A DNA stretch of 64,000 nt from Siphonodentalium dalli (GCA_032622095.1 CP136062.1:138898351-138962350), one strand, 5' to 3'. Counted from the stretch's first letter, positions 40,322-53,060 are shown. Numbers and translations: made by a program. Notes: generated from the sequence alone by a model not told the origin.

Positions 40322-41079
40322 ACAATTAAAATGCTTGCGCCGAACGTCTGTGGCTTAGAAAAGCGATTGGATTATCCAGATTTTATACACATGATTGATA
40401 TGTATGACGTCATATGTTTTTTTCAGAAACAAAGGCATTCATAGAAGACTGTATAGTCATACCTAATTTCAAAGTTTATGCGGCGAAAGGAAGAAATATA
40501 GGAAGTGGTAAACGATGTGGTGGAATAATCATAGCAATAAAATCACATCTAAAATATAACGTCGAACACATTCAAAGTGACATGAAGCATGTAGCATGGA
40601 TCAGAATTGTTGACCGAAGTTTATCAATATTAATTGGTGCAGTATATATCCCACCATCAGGGACTAGATACTCAGACGATGACTGGCATCTATATATTAA
40701 ACGCGACCTACGAAAAATCCGCAAATTTTCTGATATGGTTCTTCTGATGGGTGATTTCAACGCCCGAACGAAATGTCTCAATGATGCACTTGATTTAGAT
40801 CCCGAAGATTTGGAAACCGCGACAACAATTAATTGTGAACTGATGTCTGATTTATTATATGATGAGACAAATTTTATAGCTGAGACGGAGATACCATCTC
40901 GCTACTCACAATATGTCGGAAATGTGAACAGTTATGGTTACAAACTTATACATTTATGTCAGTTTAATGATATGCGTATCATTAACGGTCGCTTTGGAGA
41001 AGATAAGGGCACTGGGCGCTTGACGTGTAGTGACCGCAGTGTGGTAGATTACGCCGTTGGTAGTATAAACGACTTTTAA
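40322..41079 (+). pseudogene. LINE ORF2, APE-type endonuclease domain
   Basis: KMLAPNVCGLEKRLDYPDF leads, after a frameshift in a T run (about 40418-40425), to FFSETKAF. Then come GAVYIPPSGTRYSDDDW, LLMGDFNARTKCLN and CSDRSVVDYAVGS. These are the Asn, Glu, GDFN and SxxDY blocks of the exonuclease-endonuclease-phosphatase fold that nicks target DNA for LINE insertion. The frame stops at 41079. Confidence 0.88.
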
Positions 41080-41084
41080 AATCA

Positions 41085-43049
41085 TTGGAAAATTTCAGTG
41101 TAAACGAATTCTCCCCACTATATTCCGACGTCCACCAAGGTATACACGTCGAAATAAAATTCCGAAACATAGATGAATACGAACCTAGCCCAAATATGCA
41201 CGCACAACACGAAAAGACGGCCCAAGTAAAGCATAAGCGATGGAAACCTGAACTCGCACGCACTTTTTCTGACAATGTAGACAAGACTGAAATAGCAGCG
41301 GTAAAGGCCTTGTTGGAACAATCATCAAGTCGACAAAACGCCAATCGTGACATTATCTAAGGGGAGTAACCCTATCGAATAAATACGAAAAACCAAACCA
41401 GCCGTGGTTTGACTCCGAGTGCAAAGAAAAGCGGAAAGCAATGCACAAAGCCAGAGTATATTACCATCACAACAAGACTGCACGCAATAAGGAGTGTCTC
41501 AATGTAGCTGGTAAAGAATATAGGAAAACAATGGACCGTAGAATTAAAGAGACAAAAACAAGTAATATAACTGAATTGAGAAAGTCTTTAAGTAAATCTG
41601 GTAAAAGCTTTTGGGATAAGCTCAAAGAACTAACTGGGAGGAACAATGCGAGCGATGAGAAATCTCGCAAACCAAGTTTGGAATCCTTTGTTGAACATTT
41701 TAAAGAACTAAATAAAACGTCAGATGATGACAATAATCTGAAACCAATAATCGACGAAATATTCGATGAAACATGGGAATCTAACATTAATGCCGAGATA
41801 ACTGAGGCAGAAATAGAAGACACGATAAATAATTTGAAGAACAATAAAGCAGCTGGTATCGACCTAATACAAAATGAGTATATGAAAACAACAGTGGATC
41901 ATATGATGCCGCTTTATAAGCTATTATTTAATATTATCCTCGATGATGGGTACTTCCCCCAAGATTGGGCGTCGGGGGTTATCAACCCAATTTACAAACA
42001 GATCATGTACATGCAGATTCGTATCGAGGTATAACATTACTTAGTTGTTTCGCTAAATTATTCACATCTATCCTCAATAAGAGATTATCCGCCCTATCAG
42101 ACGAAGGAAAACTGATCGGAGATAACCAAACTGGGTTTAGAAAGAAACATTCCACGACTGATAACATATTCATTCTTTACCACATTATAGACTTATACAT
42201 GTTAAGAGGAAAACAACTTTTTTGCACATTTATAGACTTCAAAAAGGCATTTGATACCATATGGAGAGAAGCATTATATTTTAAAATACTCAAAAAGGAT
42301 ATTAATGGAAAGATTTTCAATGTAATTCGGGACATGTACACGCAAATTAAATGTTGCGTCAAATACCGTAATAATCTTTCGGGATTCTTCGCCAGTAACG
42401 TAGGCCTTTTTCAAGGGGGAATAATGTCCCCTTTGCTGTTTTCCTTTTACGTTCATGATCTGCAAAATTTCCTTAATGACTGCGCTATTAGCAATTTATG
42501 TTTATTGGACAATGTCGCTTCAGAGAAATTAGGATTTTTCATCAAGCTATTATGCCTACTATACGCCGATGACAGTTATTATGACTGAAAATCAAAACGA
42601 CATGCATCGGGCACTCCAAGCATTTCACGATTATGCCGAGGCATGGAACATGCAGGTTAACATATCGAAAACTAAAGTTGTGATATTTTGTAAGAAAATG
42701 CCAAAGAAAATGCCAGTGTTCTTCTACAATCATTCACAGTTAGGAGTAGAAAAAGAATTTAAATATCTCGGATTGGAACTCTTCTATAACGGCCGGTTTT
42801 GCCGAGCTATCAAACGAAACGGTGTTATTGGGACGAAAGCCATGTACGGACTCTTGAACAAAGTCAGAAAACTTGATATCCCAAATAGACCTCATGTTAA
42901 CGCTCTTTGATACACTGGTTTTACCAGTATTAAATTATGGCAGTGAAATATGGTGCTTCGAATTTCACAAGACCATTGAAACAATACACTTGAAATTTTG
43001 CAAATTCCTGCTAAATATGAAAACCAGTACCCCTAATTATATGGTCTAT
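41085..43049 (+). pseudogene. LINE ORF2, reverse transcriptase domain
   Basis: A linker (41085-41440) is followed by NNLKNNKAAGIDLIQNEYMK and PQDWASGVINPIYK. The frame then shifts to YRGITLLSCFAKLFTSILNK, GFRKKHSTTDNIF and FIDFKKAFDTIWREALYFK. GLFQGGIMSPLLF follows, with the catalytic LLYADD near 42556-42573. A frameshift right after YADD is followed by WNMQVNISKTKVVIF and the thumb (AMYGLLNKVRKLDIP). The piece ends NYMVY, where the foldback element begins. These are the standard RT motifs, with FxxxDAF seen as FIDFKKAFD. Confidence 0.9.
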
Positions 43050-46000
43050 TAGTCTGGTCGATAAACTAAAATGTTAGGGTTAACCTAGAATAAATGCGGA
43101 CTAAATTGGTTTATATATCATTTTGAAGAGGAAGATCTCCACTATAACATATCCAAAATCCGCTAAAATCCGCTTTGAGCATTTTTTGTGATTCAAGATG
43201 GCGTCCAATATGGCTGCCATTTTCCGTTAAGTCAGTTTGTTGCAGTTTGATGCAATTATAGTGACAATATCGTATCATATGTATACATAAGTATAAATTT
43301 TTGTGAAGCTAAGACATAACGCCATCTTTTTATGCCAAGATTGGAACTCACGGACCAAGATGGCAGTCAAAATGGCGACCGGAAGTGGAAAATGTTACGT
43401 TTTTTTACTGATATCTTTAAGATAAGTTTCTGATTTTTGGAACTGGTTGAGAATTGTGACTTTATTTTGTATTTAGCATGTTAACAGACCATCGGGAAAA
43501 TAAAATATGCCATAAGTGGGGTCCCCACCCCTTCTGAACATTCAAAAAATTCGAGTTTACAAAACGCGGTATAACATTTCACAAAAAATTACAATTTGGG
43601 ATTCTAGTCATATTTCATCAAAAATTGGCAGGACTGTGTAATGTAACTGATGAATTCTATTTCTTATAAATATTCCGACTCAATGGTATCAAAATTGTCA
43701 CTTTGGCTAACAATGGCTGCCAAAATGGCGGCCAAAATATGAAAAATCGTAAATATTGCACCAGCGTGCCGTGCAATCGCTTATAAGTTGTGGTTGATGA
43801 ATACAATTGACTATTATGTCTTATATACATTGAATACTAACATTTATGATGTACTTTGATTAATTTTGACTATTTTAACCACTGAAATCACCAGATTTTT
43901 GGGATTTTTTTTATCACAAACTTGGCATCAAAATCGGAAAAAAAATAACTTTTCAGGTTTTGCACCATTTTTTCATGTAAAATGGAACTATCTTTGGTAT
44001 CAAATGTGAGTTTTATTTTTTATCTATCTTAAATGTGTGACACTGAGGTGTTTTAGACAAAATTACTCAAGATGGCTTGCAAAATGGCAACCAAATATTG
44101 TAAAAAGTTTATTTGTCATATTTATTCCGAACATTATTACAAGCTGTTACGGAAAGGTTGCAAATTGTGACTCACTTGGTTATTAAACATGCTACTTAAT
44201 CAACTGATAACTAAATGTTATATTCTGGTTGTCCCAGTACAGTATGAGGCATGACAAATCAGTTTAAAGGATGCAGTATGAATTTTTGCCGAAAACTTCT
44301 TTTGGGATTATGTCTGTCTGTGAACGGAAATGGGCAGAACGTTGAAACGGAACTGAGAGGGATCATATTATGTGGCTACGCTGGCCCATTAGCATCAAAA
44401 TATATTAACTTATATACTATTGTCATGAAAACTGTTTCATTCGTATTGCATACCAAACGCCATTAAGAGACACTCTGATATGATCCCTCTATAGGTTAAC
44501 ATATCCTTGTGTTAGAGGGGTAGGAAATCGATAGTCACCCAAAGGTACACAAGTGAAACTTATACATGACCATGCAGTCACTCCATATATACATGAACAC
44601 CACACAAATGAACATATGTCACTCGCTTTACACCTCACCTACTACTATACAGTCACACATGGATATGCCCATACACTAAAACACATGGCCATATAGCCAT
44701 GAGTAAACATGCAGGCACACAAGGTATACTCCTACACCTCACCCATGACCATATAGACTACGACCTGTGTACATATTCTCTACATTCATGAACATACAGT
44801 AATATCCTGTATACCTATTCGCCATTGGTAATACAGTCACTCCATGTATATGGATATATTTGCCACATGCATGGCCATATAGGCACTTAAGATATACATC
44901 CAAACGATGACAATATAGTCACTCCCGGTATATATTATCGCCACATTCATGAGCATACATTACTTGTATACATATTTGCCTCCACTCAAAATATACATAT
45001 ACACCCAACCCAAAACCATAGCATCATTACAGGTATATATAGTATACATATAAAACTCACCAATGGCGTTACAGTCCTTCTAGATATACCAATGTCCCGC
45101 ACCGCGCACACGGCCATTCATACACTCCAAACGTGCATATAGACCTCACCATGACAATTCAGCCTCTCGCTGTATAATCATAAACCACACTCGTGATCAT
45201 ACAGTCACTCCCTGTATACAAATTCACCCACCATTAATTTTGCCACACTGGCACTCCATATATACATATTGGCCACATCATGGCAATATAGCCATGCAAG
45301 AGATACAAGGGCTCGCGTTTTGCAGGTAATGAGTCGAAACGTAATGTGATATTTGCTTAGTATGGCACATACTCAGCGATCTGCAACTGATGTTAATCTT
45401 ATCCAAACATTTTTTGGCACCTTTGAAACTCATTGGGAGTAATTTCCAAAAATGTATAAACTCTACGTTTGGCATAAAATAAAATCTTGTTTTTGTGGGG
45501 TATGTTCTAAAACTATTTCCAAATTTCCATTAAACTGCTCCAGGACCCAGCTTCCAACTCAACATTCATGTCATTGGAACGGTGATCAATTTGTCTGTTT
45601 GATCATCATATATGTAGCCTCGAATATTCTGTAGTATGCCTAACAGCCATCCTCCCCTTTCTTTTGACATCCATACATTTATGTACCACTATCATTATGT
45701 GGGGAACAGGATAGGATGTAAGCCATTATTTATTTCACTATACTTATATTGACAAACGAAAAGGCCTTATGGTCCGTCAGCCAGTGCTCCATTCTGACTT
45801 GTTGTCATTCCGGAGGGCTACGTGTGATTTTCGTTGACGCGGACAAATTTGTCACCTTGTCAGATACCTACTTACATATATTTGTTAGCCTATACTTACC
45901 TGTATTGGTTGGTTGTCTGTATTGGTTAACATATGACCATAGTCACTCCAGGTGTATATATACCTTATCAATTACCATACAGTCCTTCTAGATATGCCTC

Positions 46001-47781
46001 TACCCCACACACACGACCATTCGTACACTTCAGACTTGCAAAACTACAGCTCAACCATGGCAATTCAGCCACTCGCTGTATTCTTACACAGTATATCCAT
46101 GAGCATTCAGCTATACACTGTATACCGGTACACAGCAATGACAATACAGCCACAACAGATAAACATGTCCATCCCACCCATGACCATGATGTCACTCCAT
46201 ATATACATACACAACACAAAGATGGACCATACAGCTAATATCTCTATACACATACACCACTTCAATGGCCAGACAACAACTCCCTGCACACATGTTCACA
46301 TCACACATGACGGTCATGACCATAAGCTACTCCTTATATACCTATGCAACTCAACGTGGACACCCCATGACCATATCTTCATACATTGTATAACTATTCA
46401 TATCATTTATGAATACAATAACTCCCCGTATACATACTCACTCATCTATAGCCATACATTCAACATACATACACACTGTATTAAGTTGATCAATGTTGAT
46501 TACAATGGGCCAGAGTAGCCACATACTATGATCCCTCTCAGTTCCGTTTCAGCGTTTTGACCATTTCAGTTAAAAAAACATGGATAGAATCCCAAAAGAA
46601 ATTTTCGGCAAAATCCATACTGCACCCATTAAAAGAACTTCCATGCCTCTTAATGTTCTGGGACAACCAGAATATAACATTTAGTTGACTAAGTAGCTTT
46701 TTTAATAACCAAGTGAGTCACAATCTGCTACCTTTTCGGAACAGCAGTGAATAATGTTCGGAATATATGTGACAAATCAACATTTTACCATCTTGAGCAA
46801 TATTGTCTAAAACACCTCAGTGTGACACAGTTAGCAAATATCAAAACAATAAACACCGCTGTTACCAAAGAAATTTCCATTTTACTTTTAAAAATGTTTC
46901 AAAACTGAACATGATTTTTTGCCGATTTTGATGCAAAGTTTGTGAGAGAAATATTTGAATAATTCTGGTGATTTTAATGGTTTCAATGGTAACAATTAAC
47001 CAAGGTACATCAGAAATGTTGGTTTTCAATGTATATAAGACAGAATAGTCAATTATGTGCATCAACAACAACTTATAAGCAGTTGCATGGCACACTGGGA
47101 CAATATTGAAAATTTTCCATATTTTGGCCGCCATTTTGGAAGCCATTTTGATCAAAAGTGACGATTTTTGTAAATTTTATTTGGAATATCCATTAAAAGT
47201 AGAAAGCATTACATAGCACGGTTCTTCCAATTTCTTGATGAAATATGACTAGAATCCCTATGGTGATATTTTGTGATATGTTATACCGCGTTCTGTAAAA
47301 TCGAATTTCTGAGCGATCGGAAGGGGTTGTGAGCACATGAATGGCATATTTCTTTGCTCCAATGATCAGTTACGAAGTTAAATACAAAATAAAGTCAAAA
47401 TTCTAAACCAGTTTCAAACAGTAGAGACTTATCTTAAGATATTAGTGAAAAAACGTAAAAATTTCCACTTCCGGCCGCAATTTTGGCGGCCATTTATGAC
47501 GGGGCGTTCCAATTTTGGAAAACAACGGTGGGGTTATGTCTGCGCTTCATAAAAATGTATACCAATGTATACATATGACAAGATTTTCTCACTATAATTG
47601 CGTAGAACTGATTTAACGGAAATGGCAGCCATCTTGGACGCCATCTTGAATTACAAAAATTGCTCAAAGCAGATTTTAGCGGATTTTGGATATGTTATAG
47701 AGGATATATTTCTCTTCAAAATGGTATACAAACCAATTTAGTCCAAATTTATTCTAGGTCAAACCTTTATTCGACCAGACT
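43050..47781. mobile_element. Large foldback element with arms of about 1.3 kb
   Basis: The left end AGTCTGGTCGATAAA is inverted as TTTATTCGACCAGACT at the right end. The arms (about 43051-44385 and 46505-47781) remain complementary throughout, for example CATATCCAAAATCCGC against GCGGATTTTGGATATG, and GAGAGGGATCATATTATGTG against CATACTATGATCCCTCTCAG. They have clearly diverged from one another. The middle (about 44390-46500) holds degenerate repeats rich in CATGACCATA, CAGTCACTCC and TATATACATA. No transposase-like frame is present. The LINE frame resumes after the element (NYMVY then GKLGRHPLS), so its insertion point is exact to within 1-2 bp and no long target duplication is visible. Confidence 0.88.
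44540..46510. repeat. Degenerate repeats in the foldback core
   Basis: Words such as CATGACCATACAGTCACTCC and TATATACATAT..CCAC recur irregularly every 40-70 bp. A longer direct repeat is visible: about 45075-45185 (CACACGGCCATTCATACACT..., CCATGACAATTCAGCC) against about 45980-46090 (CACGACCATTCGTACACTTC..., CCATGGCAATTCAGCC). A stretch near 45290-45750 lacks these words and may be a separate insertion. Confidence 0.65.
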
Positions 47782-48395
47782 GGTAAGTTGGGAAGACACC
47801 CATTATCTGTGGAAATTAAATGTAGGGCTCTGTCATTTTGGTCCCGACTTATTTCCGGGGATGGATCCCAATTAGCGAAACAGATGAACCGCATTTCGTT
47901 AGAACTCTACACTAGTAACCCCAACAGTAATGTCCATCTTAAGTGGATACATTATATTGAAAATACACTTAGCGATGTCGGGTTTAACTATAAATGGTTA
48001 TCACAGAATCCGCTATCAAAGAATGATATGATAGTTATCAAGCAGACAGTAACTGACCAATTTTTATCAAGAATGGTTTGGTTCCATGACTTCAAACCGC
48101 GGACATAACTACTTATCCCTGAAACATTACCCAAAAATGAGCCGTTATCTCATTGAAATTCCATATCATCTGGCCGAATTCCTCATGAAAATTCGCACCT
48201 CGAACCACAGATCCCGATTTAGAGGGGGAGGTGGAAAAATCAACCAAAACTAGAGAGACTATGCAACCTGTGCCAAATTGCTATTGGTGATGAATACCAC
48301 TTGGTTATTCAATCCAAACTAGATAAAATTAGAGAGAAATTCATTCCTAAATATTACTGGAGAAGCCGAACAGAGAGACATTCTACAGATTAATA
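47782..48395 (+). pseudogene. LINE ORF2 C-terminal part, right of the insertion
   Basis: It reads GRHPLSVEIKCRALSFWSRL, then NPNSNVHLKWIHYIENTLSD and SRMVWFHDFKPRT. A frame change leads to FLMKIRTSNHRS and ERLCNLCQIAIGDEYHL. This is the usual tail of CR1-type ORF2, ending in a KIRTSNH.... / CxxC / DEYH block. It is continuous in sense with the part ending at 43049. Confidence 0.85.
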
Positions 48396-48900
48396 TCTAT
48401 TGAGAATATGACCATCCTAAAACGAGTTTGTATATTCCTGAAATGCGCATTCAAGGAACTAAGCTGTTTTTGATAACGAAATACACACCGTGAGTAGTTA
48501 CTAGATTGAAATGTGTATGAATGTCCAGCATATAAGTTCGACAACAGTTTGGTCTTGTTTGTATTTGTCAGATGAATAATCACATAATTATGTCCACATA
48601 TGCCCAAACATACATCGTACTGCCCGTGTCTCCTATGACAAATGAGGGAGATCGTATATTCTCCACTCTACTCACTGAGGGGCTGACATCAGTGCGATGT
48701 ATTCATAAATCTATAAATATTATAGGTATATATTACCATATAACAGTATATAACATATGACGCATTCATACTTGTGTTGTGATGATGCGCGTGATGGGAA
48801 CGCAACTGTATTCCTTCTGTATATTATGTATATAATTATGTTCTTTGTTTTGCCTGTTTCGTGTTAATTTATGACTTGGCAATAAACTATTATTATTATT

Positions 48901-49549
48901 ACAGTGCATCGAAACCATGCATGTGGGCACATAATCACATTTCGACACACGATTCCATTTGGTATATTCAGCGCTGTTTTAATCTGTAAATTATGTCGCA
49001 TATGTCTTCCCATAGACTATCCGTTTAACGTAATTCTACTACCCGTATCCGCGCTGCGAATGCATCTAACTAATAAATGTGAACTTGAAATAGCTGAGTG
49101 TGAAATCGGATCACGAAATTATAGTGAGGTTTATGTCAAATCTACATTGGCGTTTGCCGCTTGAACGGGAAACTTGTATACCGCAACCTGCCGATTATTA
49201 CATGCTGGGGGAAAGGGGACAATTTGTTCTACCACCGACAAGTCTCCATACGGCTAAATGTTCAGCATAAAGATATACATGTGTGTGTTTCATGTATCTA
49301 TCGATATAGGCGAGAAGGCGAGAAGGCGAGAAATTGCCATATTTAACTTGTTGAAAAATGATTTGTGCATGGTGCTGCTACCAGCAGAACTATTATACAA
49401 TTGTTCACTTTGTAAATTTAGCACAGATGTTGGTTAATATAATTATGTCCTCAACCATTTCCTAGCTGGTTGCAGCTGTTCGAATTTGAAACTGTAAAAC
49501 CATGGATTGGAACCCGACTACGGTTCGAAAAAGTCCGGTTTTTTCTGCC
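48901..49549. other. Intergenic sequence without recognised features
   Basis: GGCGAGAAGGCGAGAAGGCG near 49310 is a short tandem repeat. Nothing else is supported. Confidence 0.35.
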
Positions 49550-49720
49550 ATTTTCAGGGGGGGGGGGGGTCGGAAAAAATTTCCAGGGGGACCCATGCAC
49601 CCACCCAATTTCTTCCGTTTCCGGCCTTTTTTTCCAGGCAATTTTGGACACCCACCCTTTTTTTCCGTTTCAGGAAGTTTTTTCCGGTCAGTTTTGGACA
49701 ACCACCCCCCTAAATTTGAG
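49550..49720. repeat. G/C-tract repeat, GGAAAAAATTTCC type
   Basis: A G run is followed by TCGGAAAAAATTTCCAGGGG and several TTTCCGTTTC and CCACCC blocks. It resembles 24385-24530, and in inverted form about 50955-51075. Frames on both strands reflect this biased composition. Confidence 0.6.
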
Positions 49721-50020
49721 AAAATTATCAATTGAGCAACCAAATAGCTGATTATCCTGCATTATCATAATTTATCGCGCGATATTTGAATAGAACAGTG
49801 CATAATGAGATAACAATACTATTTGAATTTATCATATAAGTGTCATTAATCATAATCACATTTTAAGGGATATATAGGCAGAGTGCCAAAGTTTTTATTA
49901 ACATTCATTTTCATAATATATAGTCACATGATCTAGTCACATAATCACATTTGAGTATTCTACATAATACATGGTACCGGTACAACAAATTTCAGATTAT
50001 TTGATATTTTCTATGTGATA

Positions 50021-50238
50021 TACAGTAATGCCCTAATTAATCGACTCCATAAGCACAGCAGAATAATAGGTAATTTTTCAGGATTTAGTCGGAAATATGG
50101 CTTGTTGTCATTTATCGGAAAGCTCTCCCCGAGAACTTTCCGATGAATGACAACAAGCCATATTTCCGACTAAATCCTGAAAAATTACTCATTATTCTGC
50201 TGTGGTTATGGAGTCGTTTAATTAGGGCATTACTGTAT
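50021..50238. mobile_element. Palindromic MITE, arms about 105 bp
   Basis: TACAGTAATGCCCTAATTAA, then TCGACTCC..., CAGGATTTAGTCGGAAATAT and GGCTTGTTGTCATT form the left arm. The right arm is its near-perfect inverse, ending AATTAGGGCATTACTGTA. The short centre is CTCCCCGAGA. Single-arm relatives lie at 20543-20672 and 53423-53530. Confidence 0.92.
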
Positions 50239-50954
50239 TGCTGGAATCAAATTGTTTATCAAAACATGTGGAAATACAACTGTTAATCCCAGTTCATCCC
50301 AGTTTGAAGAATAATACTAATACCAAACATAACCATGATATACCCGCGCTACTCTTCTTGGGGCATCTTAGAAACCAGAACTGAGGAAACATGTTATAGC
50401 GTGTAATGGCAGGCTGGTAGCCACTGCCTGAAGTAATAGGCTTCGTAATAATTGGGAATAATATGGATGGATAGCCCAATTTCACTTCTTTTTTTGCTCA
50501 CGATATCAGTGACGATAAAATCTTACATTACAAGCTGATCCACATTAACATGGAAAACAATGTGAAATTGTTCAAGCTGGCCCGGCTGGCCTTCAATTTA
50601 TTTGTTAAGATTTTATGTTTTACGTTAATTGTCAAAAGTCTATTTTATTCCATTATTTATTATATCTTTATTTCCATATCACATATGGTCAAGTGTGCTT
50701 TCATTTTATTACTTATTTTCAGCTGAGTTCTGCATAGTTATTCTTATTTTGTTGTATCAGTAGATGGAATCCTGATTAAATTTTATTTTTCCAATAGCGC
50801 AGTTTCTAGTTCTATCAAGTTGAATTTGGGTTATTGTTGGCCATTGTGCAACTGATCCAACTTCTGATAACCTCTATATGTAGTATAGCATTACTATTAA
50901 CTATATATGACCCGTTTCTGTTCAAAACACATAAAAATAAGACTCAATAGCAGG

Positions 50955-51075
50955 AATGGAAAAAAAATTTGGCATATGGAAAAAACTGCTTTTTGGACCC
51001 AAGAGACACCCACCCACCCCATCATACGTGCCTGGAAATTTTTTCCGACCCCCCCCCCTGCCATTTTCAGAAAAT
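50955..51075. repeat. G/C-tract repeat, inverted copy
   Basis: GGAAAAAAAATTTGGCATAT, CCCACCCACCCC and GGAAATTTTTTCCGACCCCC match the inverse of 49550-49720. Confidence 0.55.
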
Positions 51076-51226
51076 ATTTCATATTTAATTTTAAACCACT
51101 TACTTTAAATATTCTGATATAATAATTTGTTTAATGCGTCCGATTTAAACAAAAATAGTCAAATTAAGATTAAAAAAATATAATTGTCTTGAAGTGATTG
51201 GAAACACTAACATTGCGACTCACAAA

Positions 51227-51272
51227 TATGGTTTCACGGCTTCATGGTTTCGTGGTTTCATGGTTTCATGGG
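51227..51272. repeat. ATGGTTTC short tandem repeat
   Basis: The octamer ATGGTTTC and variants (ACGGCTTC, GTGGTTTC) repeat about five times. Confidence 0.8.
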
Positions 51273-51394
51273 GTGTCTTCAAATTAGACAGGGCATCTTT
51301 GAGGTGAGTTCTCAAAAAATAAAACAAGAACATTAAATTGATAAAACTGTCGACGATTTGTTTTTCAAAAATGGTTACGAGATTTCCGTTTGCA

Positions 51395-51467
51395 TCATTT
51401 AGCGGTGTGACTAAACACCGCCCGGACCAGGCTGGTCCGGGCGGTGTTTAGTCACACCCTCATTTAG
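51395..51467. mobile_element. 57 bp perfect hairpin with 8 bp target duplication
   Basis: Bases 51404-51458 form a perfect hairpin: 27 bp arms beginning GGTGTGACTAAACACCGCCC with a single-base centre. It is flanked by TCATTTAG at 51395-51402 and again at 51460-51467. An 8 bp duplication is what hAT-type transposition leaves, so this looks like a minimal palindromic MITE. Confidence 0.85.
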
Positions 51468-52231
51468 TACTAGTTTGATCTGAGTCGACTAATTAGGAAA
51501 AACAACAATACATACTCAACATATCGTCATTCCCAATCCAATCAACATAAAATTCCTGTGCCCTGCCCTTTGAATTGTCGCCCAGGGTGTAAATGAATTG
51601 TTTAAATAAAAACAACCTCAATTCAATATATAGATTGCTTATTGTCGCATCACTCAATCGAGCGGGTACAAATGGCCGGTAAAAAAAAAAACCAGCCACT
51701 ACAAGAATTATTATATAAACCAATATATAATCGGGGTTCACGATTAGGCCGGATTTATGGTACAGTCCCCTTTATTAATGCCATTCAATCAGATTAACAC
51801 GTACCACGCGATGTTCGATTAAATATCAGAATATAGCTTATCAATACCATCTAATCGAAAAGGAGGTGCGTGGTAACCGGGGCCAACAAGCCACTACTAC
51901 ATATAGTTAGTTCAGTAATACTCCTTCCTTTTGAATGATTAGAACAAACTAGTTAACGGAGATATTCAGAAATAAACCCCATGATCAGCTCCGATTGTCC
52001 AACCGTTTTGTCGCCTATAGCCAAAATATATATTTAATAAGTAATAGTGCCCTTTTAAGACATATGAGGTGAACGGAACCTATCTAATAACGCTCTCCGG
52101 ATCAAATTACTCTTAAAGGAAAGCTCAGATGGTCCAGTCGTGTGGTCGCCTGTAAGCGGACAAACAAATAAACAAACAAACACAATTTAGCTTTATTAGT
52201 ATATATTTCAAGCATGCACAATGGTGCTCTC
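51468..52231. other. Intergenic sequence without recognised features
   Basis: There is a short AAACAAATAAACAAACAAAC run near 52160. Otherwise nothing is supported. Confidence 0.4.
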
Positions 52232-53060
52232 GCCAATTCAATTCAATTTATTCTGGTCATCATATAGTGATATTACAGATTATAGAGTTATTTCAGATAC
52301 ATAATATATATGCATGCACATGCGTTATAATATATAAAGTACATAGTAAAGTTTATGCTTGTTGCTTTTCTATAGATGGTAATAATAATAATAGTATTAG
52401 ATTTGTTCTTTGGTCTTCGAAAATAACAAGGGCGAATATATCTCTGTCTCAATTTGTGAGCACTTAAATTGAATTTGTGAGCACTTAAGTATAATGTGGT
52501 ATTCATTGCCCAGTTCTAAATTACGGAGGGTACATTGCCGTTCCGAGTAGTCAACATTGTACCATGAGCCCTGTTCAACGGGTAGTTTGTGATTTCTTGT
52601 TCGGAACATCGTCAGGCTGTGTAAAAATTGCTGTTGTCCAAAGATAGGTAGTGTTCTCTTTCGAAATTTGTCTTAATAAGTCTATAAAATGCAAACTTGC
52701 TTGATTTCGAGATAGATTCCGACCACTCCTGTATAATTACATCGCGTAATTTGCGATCAATGGACGAAGTAATGCGATTACGGCTTATCACACTATGATT
52801 GGTCAGACATCACTCATGCCCAAAGAATTAATTGTGTTGCGGATTCCCATCATCCACTTACTGTTAAAATCTCCAGTGTTAAACAAGGTAATAATTACAT
52901 AATATAATTGTAGTGGGATTCTGTTTATCGGCATGCAAATTAGTCTGGCCCAGTACGATAGGGGGCACGATTTTATTTTCACTGTCATAGGGCACATACC
53001 CAGTTCGCCATATACGAAATAAAAAATTTGTCTCAATAAATAAGGCTCCTTCTGCAATTT
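52232..53060 (-). mobile_element. 3' fragment of a second CR1-like LINE
   Basis: On the minus strand it reads VYGELGMCPMTVKIKSCPLS, YWARLI and FNSKWMMGIRNT, then after gaps FRTRNHKLPVEQGSWYN and LGNEYHIILKC. This parallels the C-terminal part of the LINE ORF2 at 47782-48395. Its 3' end has the tail AATAAATTGAATTGAATTG at 52233-52252. It is truncated at its 5' side and broken by stops. Confidence 0.8.

Larger units (their letters stand above)
38395..48900 (+). mobile_element. CR1-like non-LTR retrotransposon split by a foldback insertion
   Basis: The parts in order are a 5' region (about 38395-38560), ORF1 (38562-40018), ORF2 with endonuclease and reverse transcriptase (about 40322-43049), the inserted foldback element (43050-47781), the ORF2 C-terminus (47782-48395) and a 3' end with ATAAACTATTATTATTATTA (about 48880-48900). 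Without the insert the LINE is about 5.8 kb, close to full length for CR1-type elements. Stop codons and frameshifts break both frames, so it is not active as written. ORF1 with zinc knuckles plus esterase and ORF2 with APE endonuclease are typical of the CR1 clade. The 5' limit is approximate. Confidence 0.85.

Noticed and set aside
45933-46518. 101- and 188-codon His/Thr/Ile-rich frames
   Set aside because: They lie in the degenerate repeat core of the foldback element and reflect its CACA/TATATA composition.
49462-49751. Phe/Pro/Gly-rich frames on both strands
   Set aside because: They come from the G/C-tract repeat and are mirrored on both strands.
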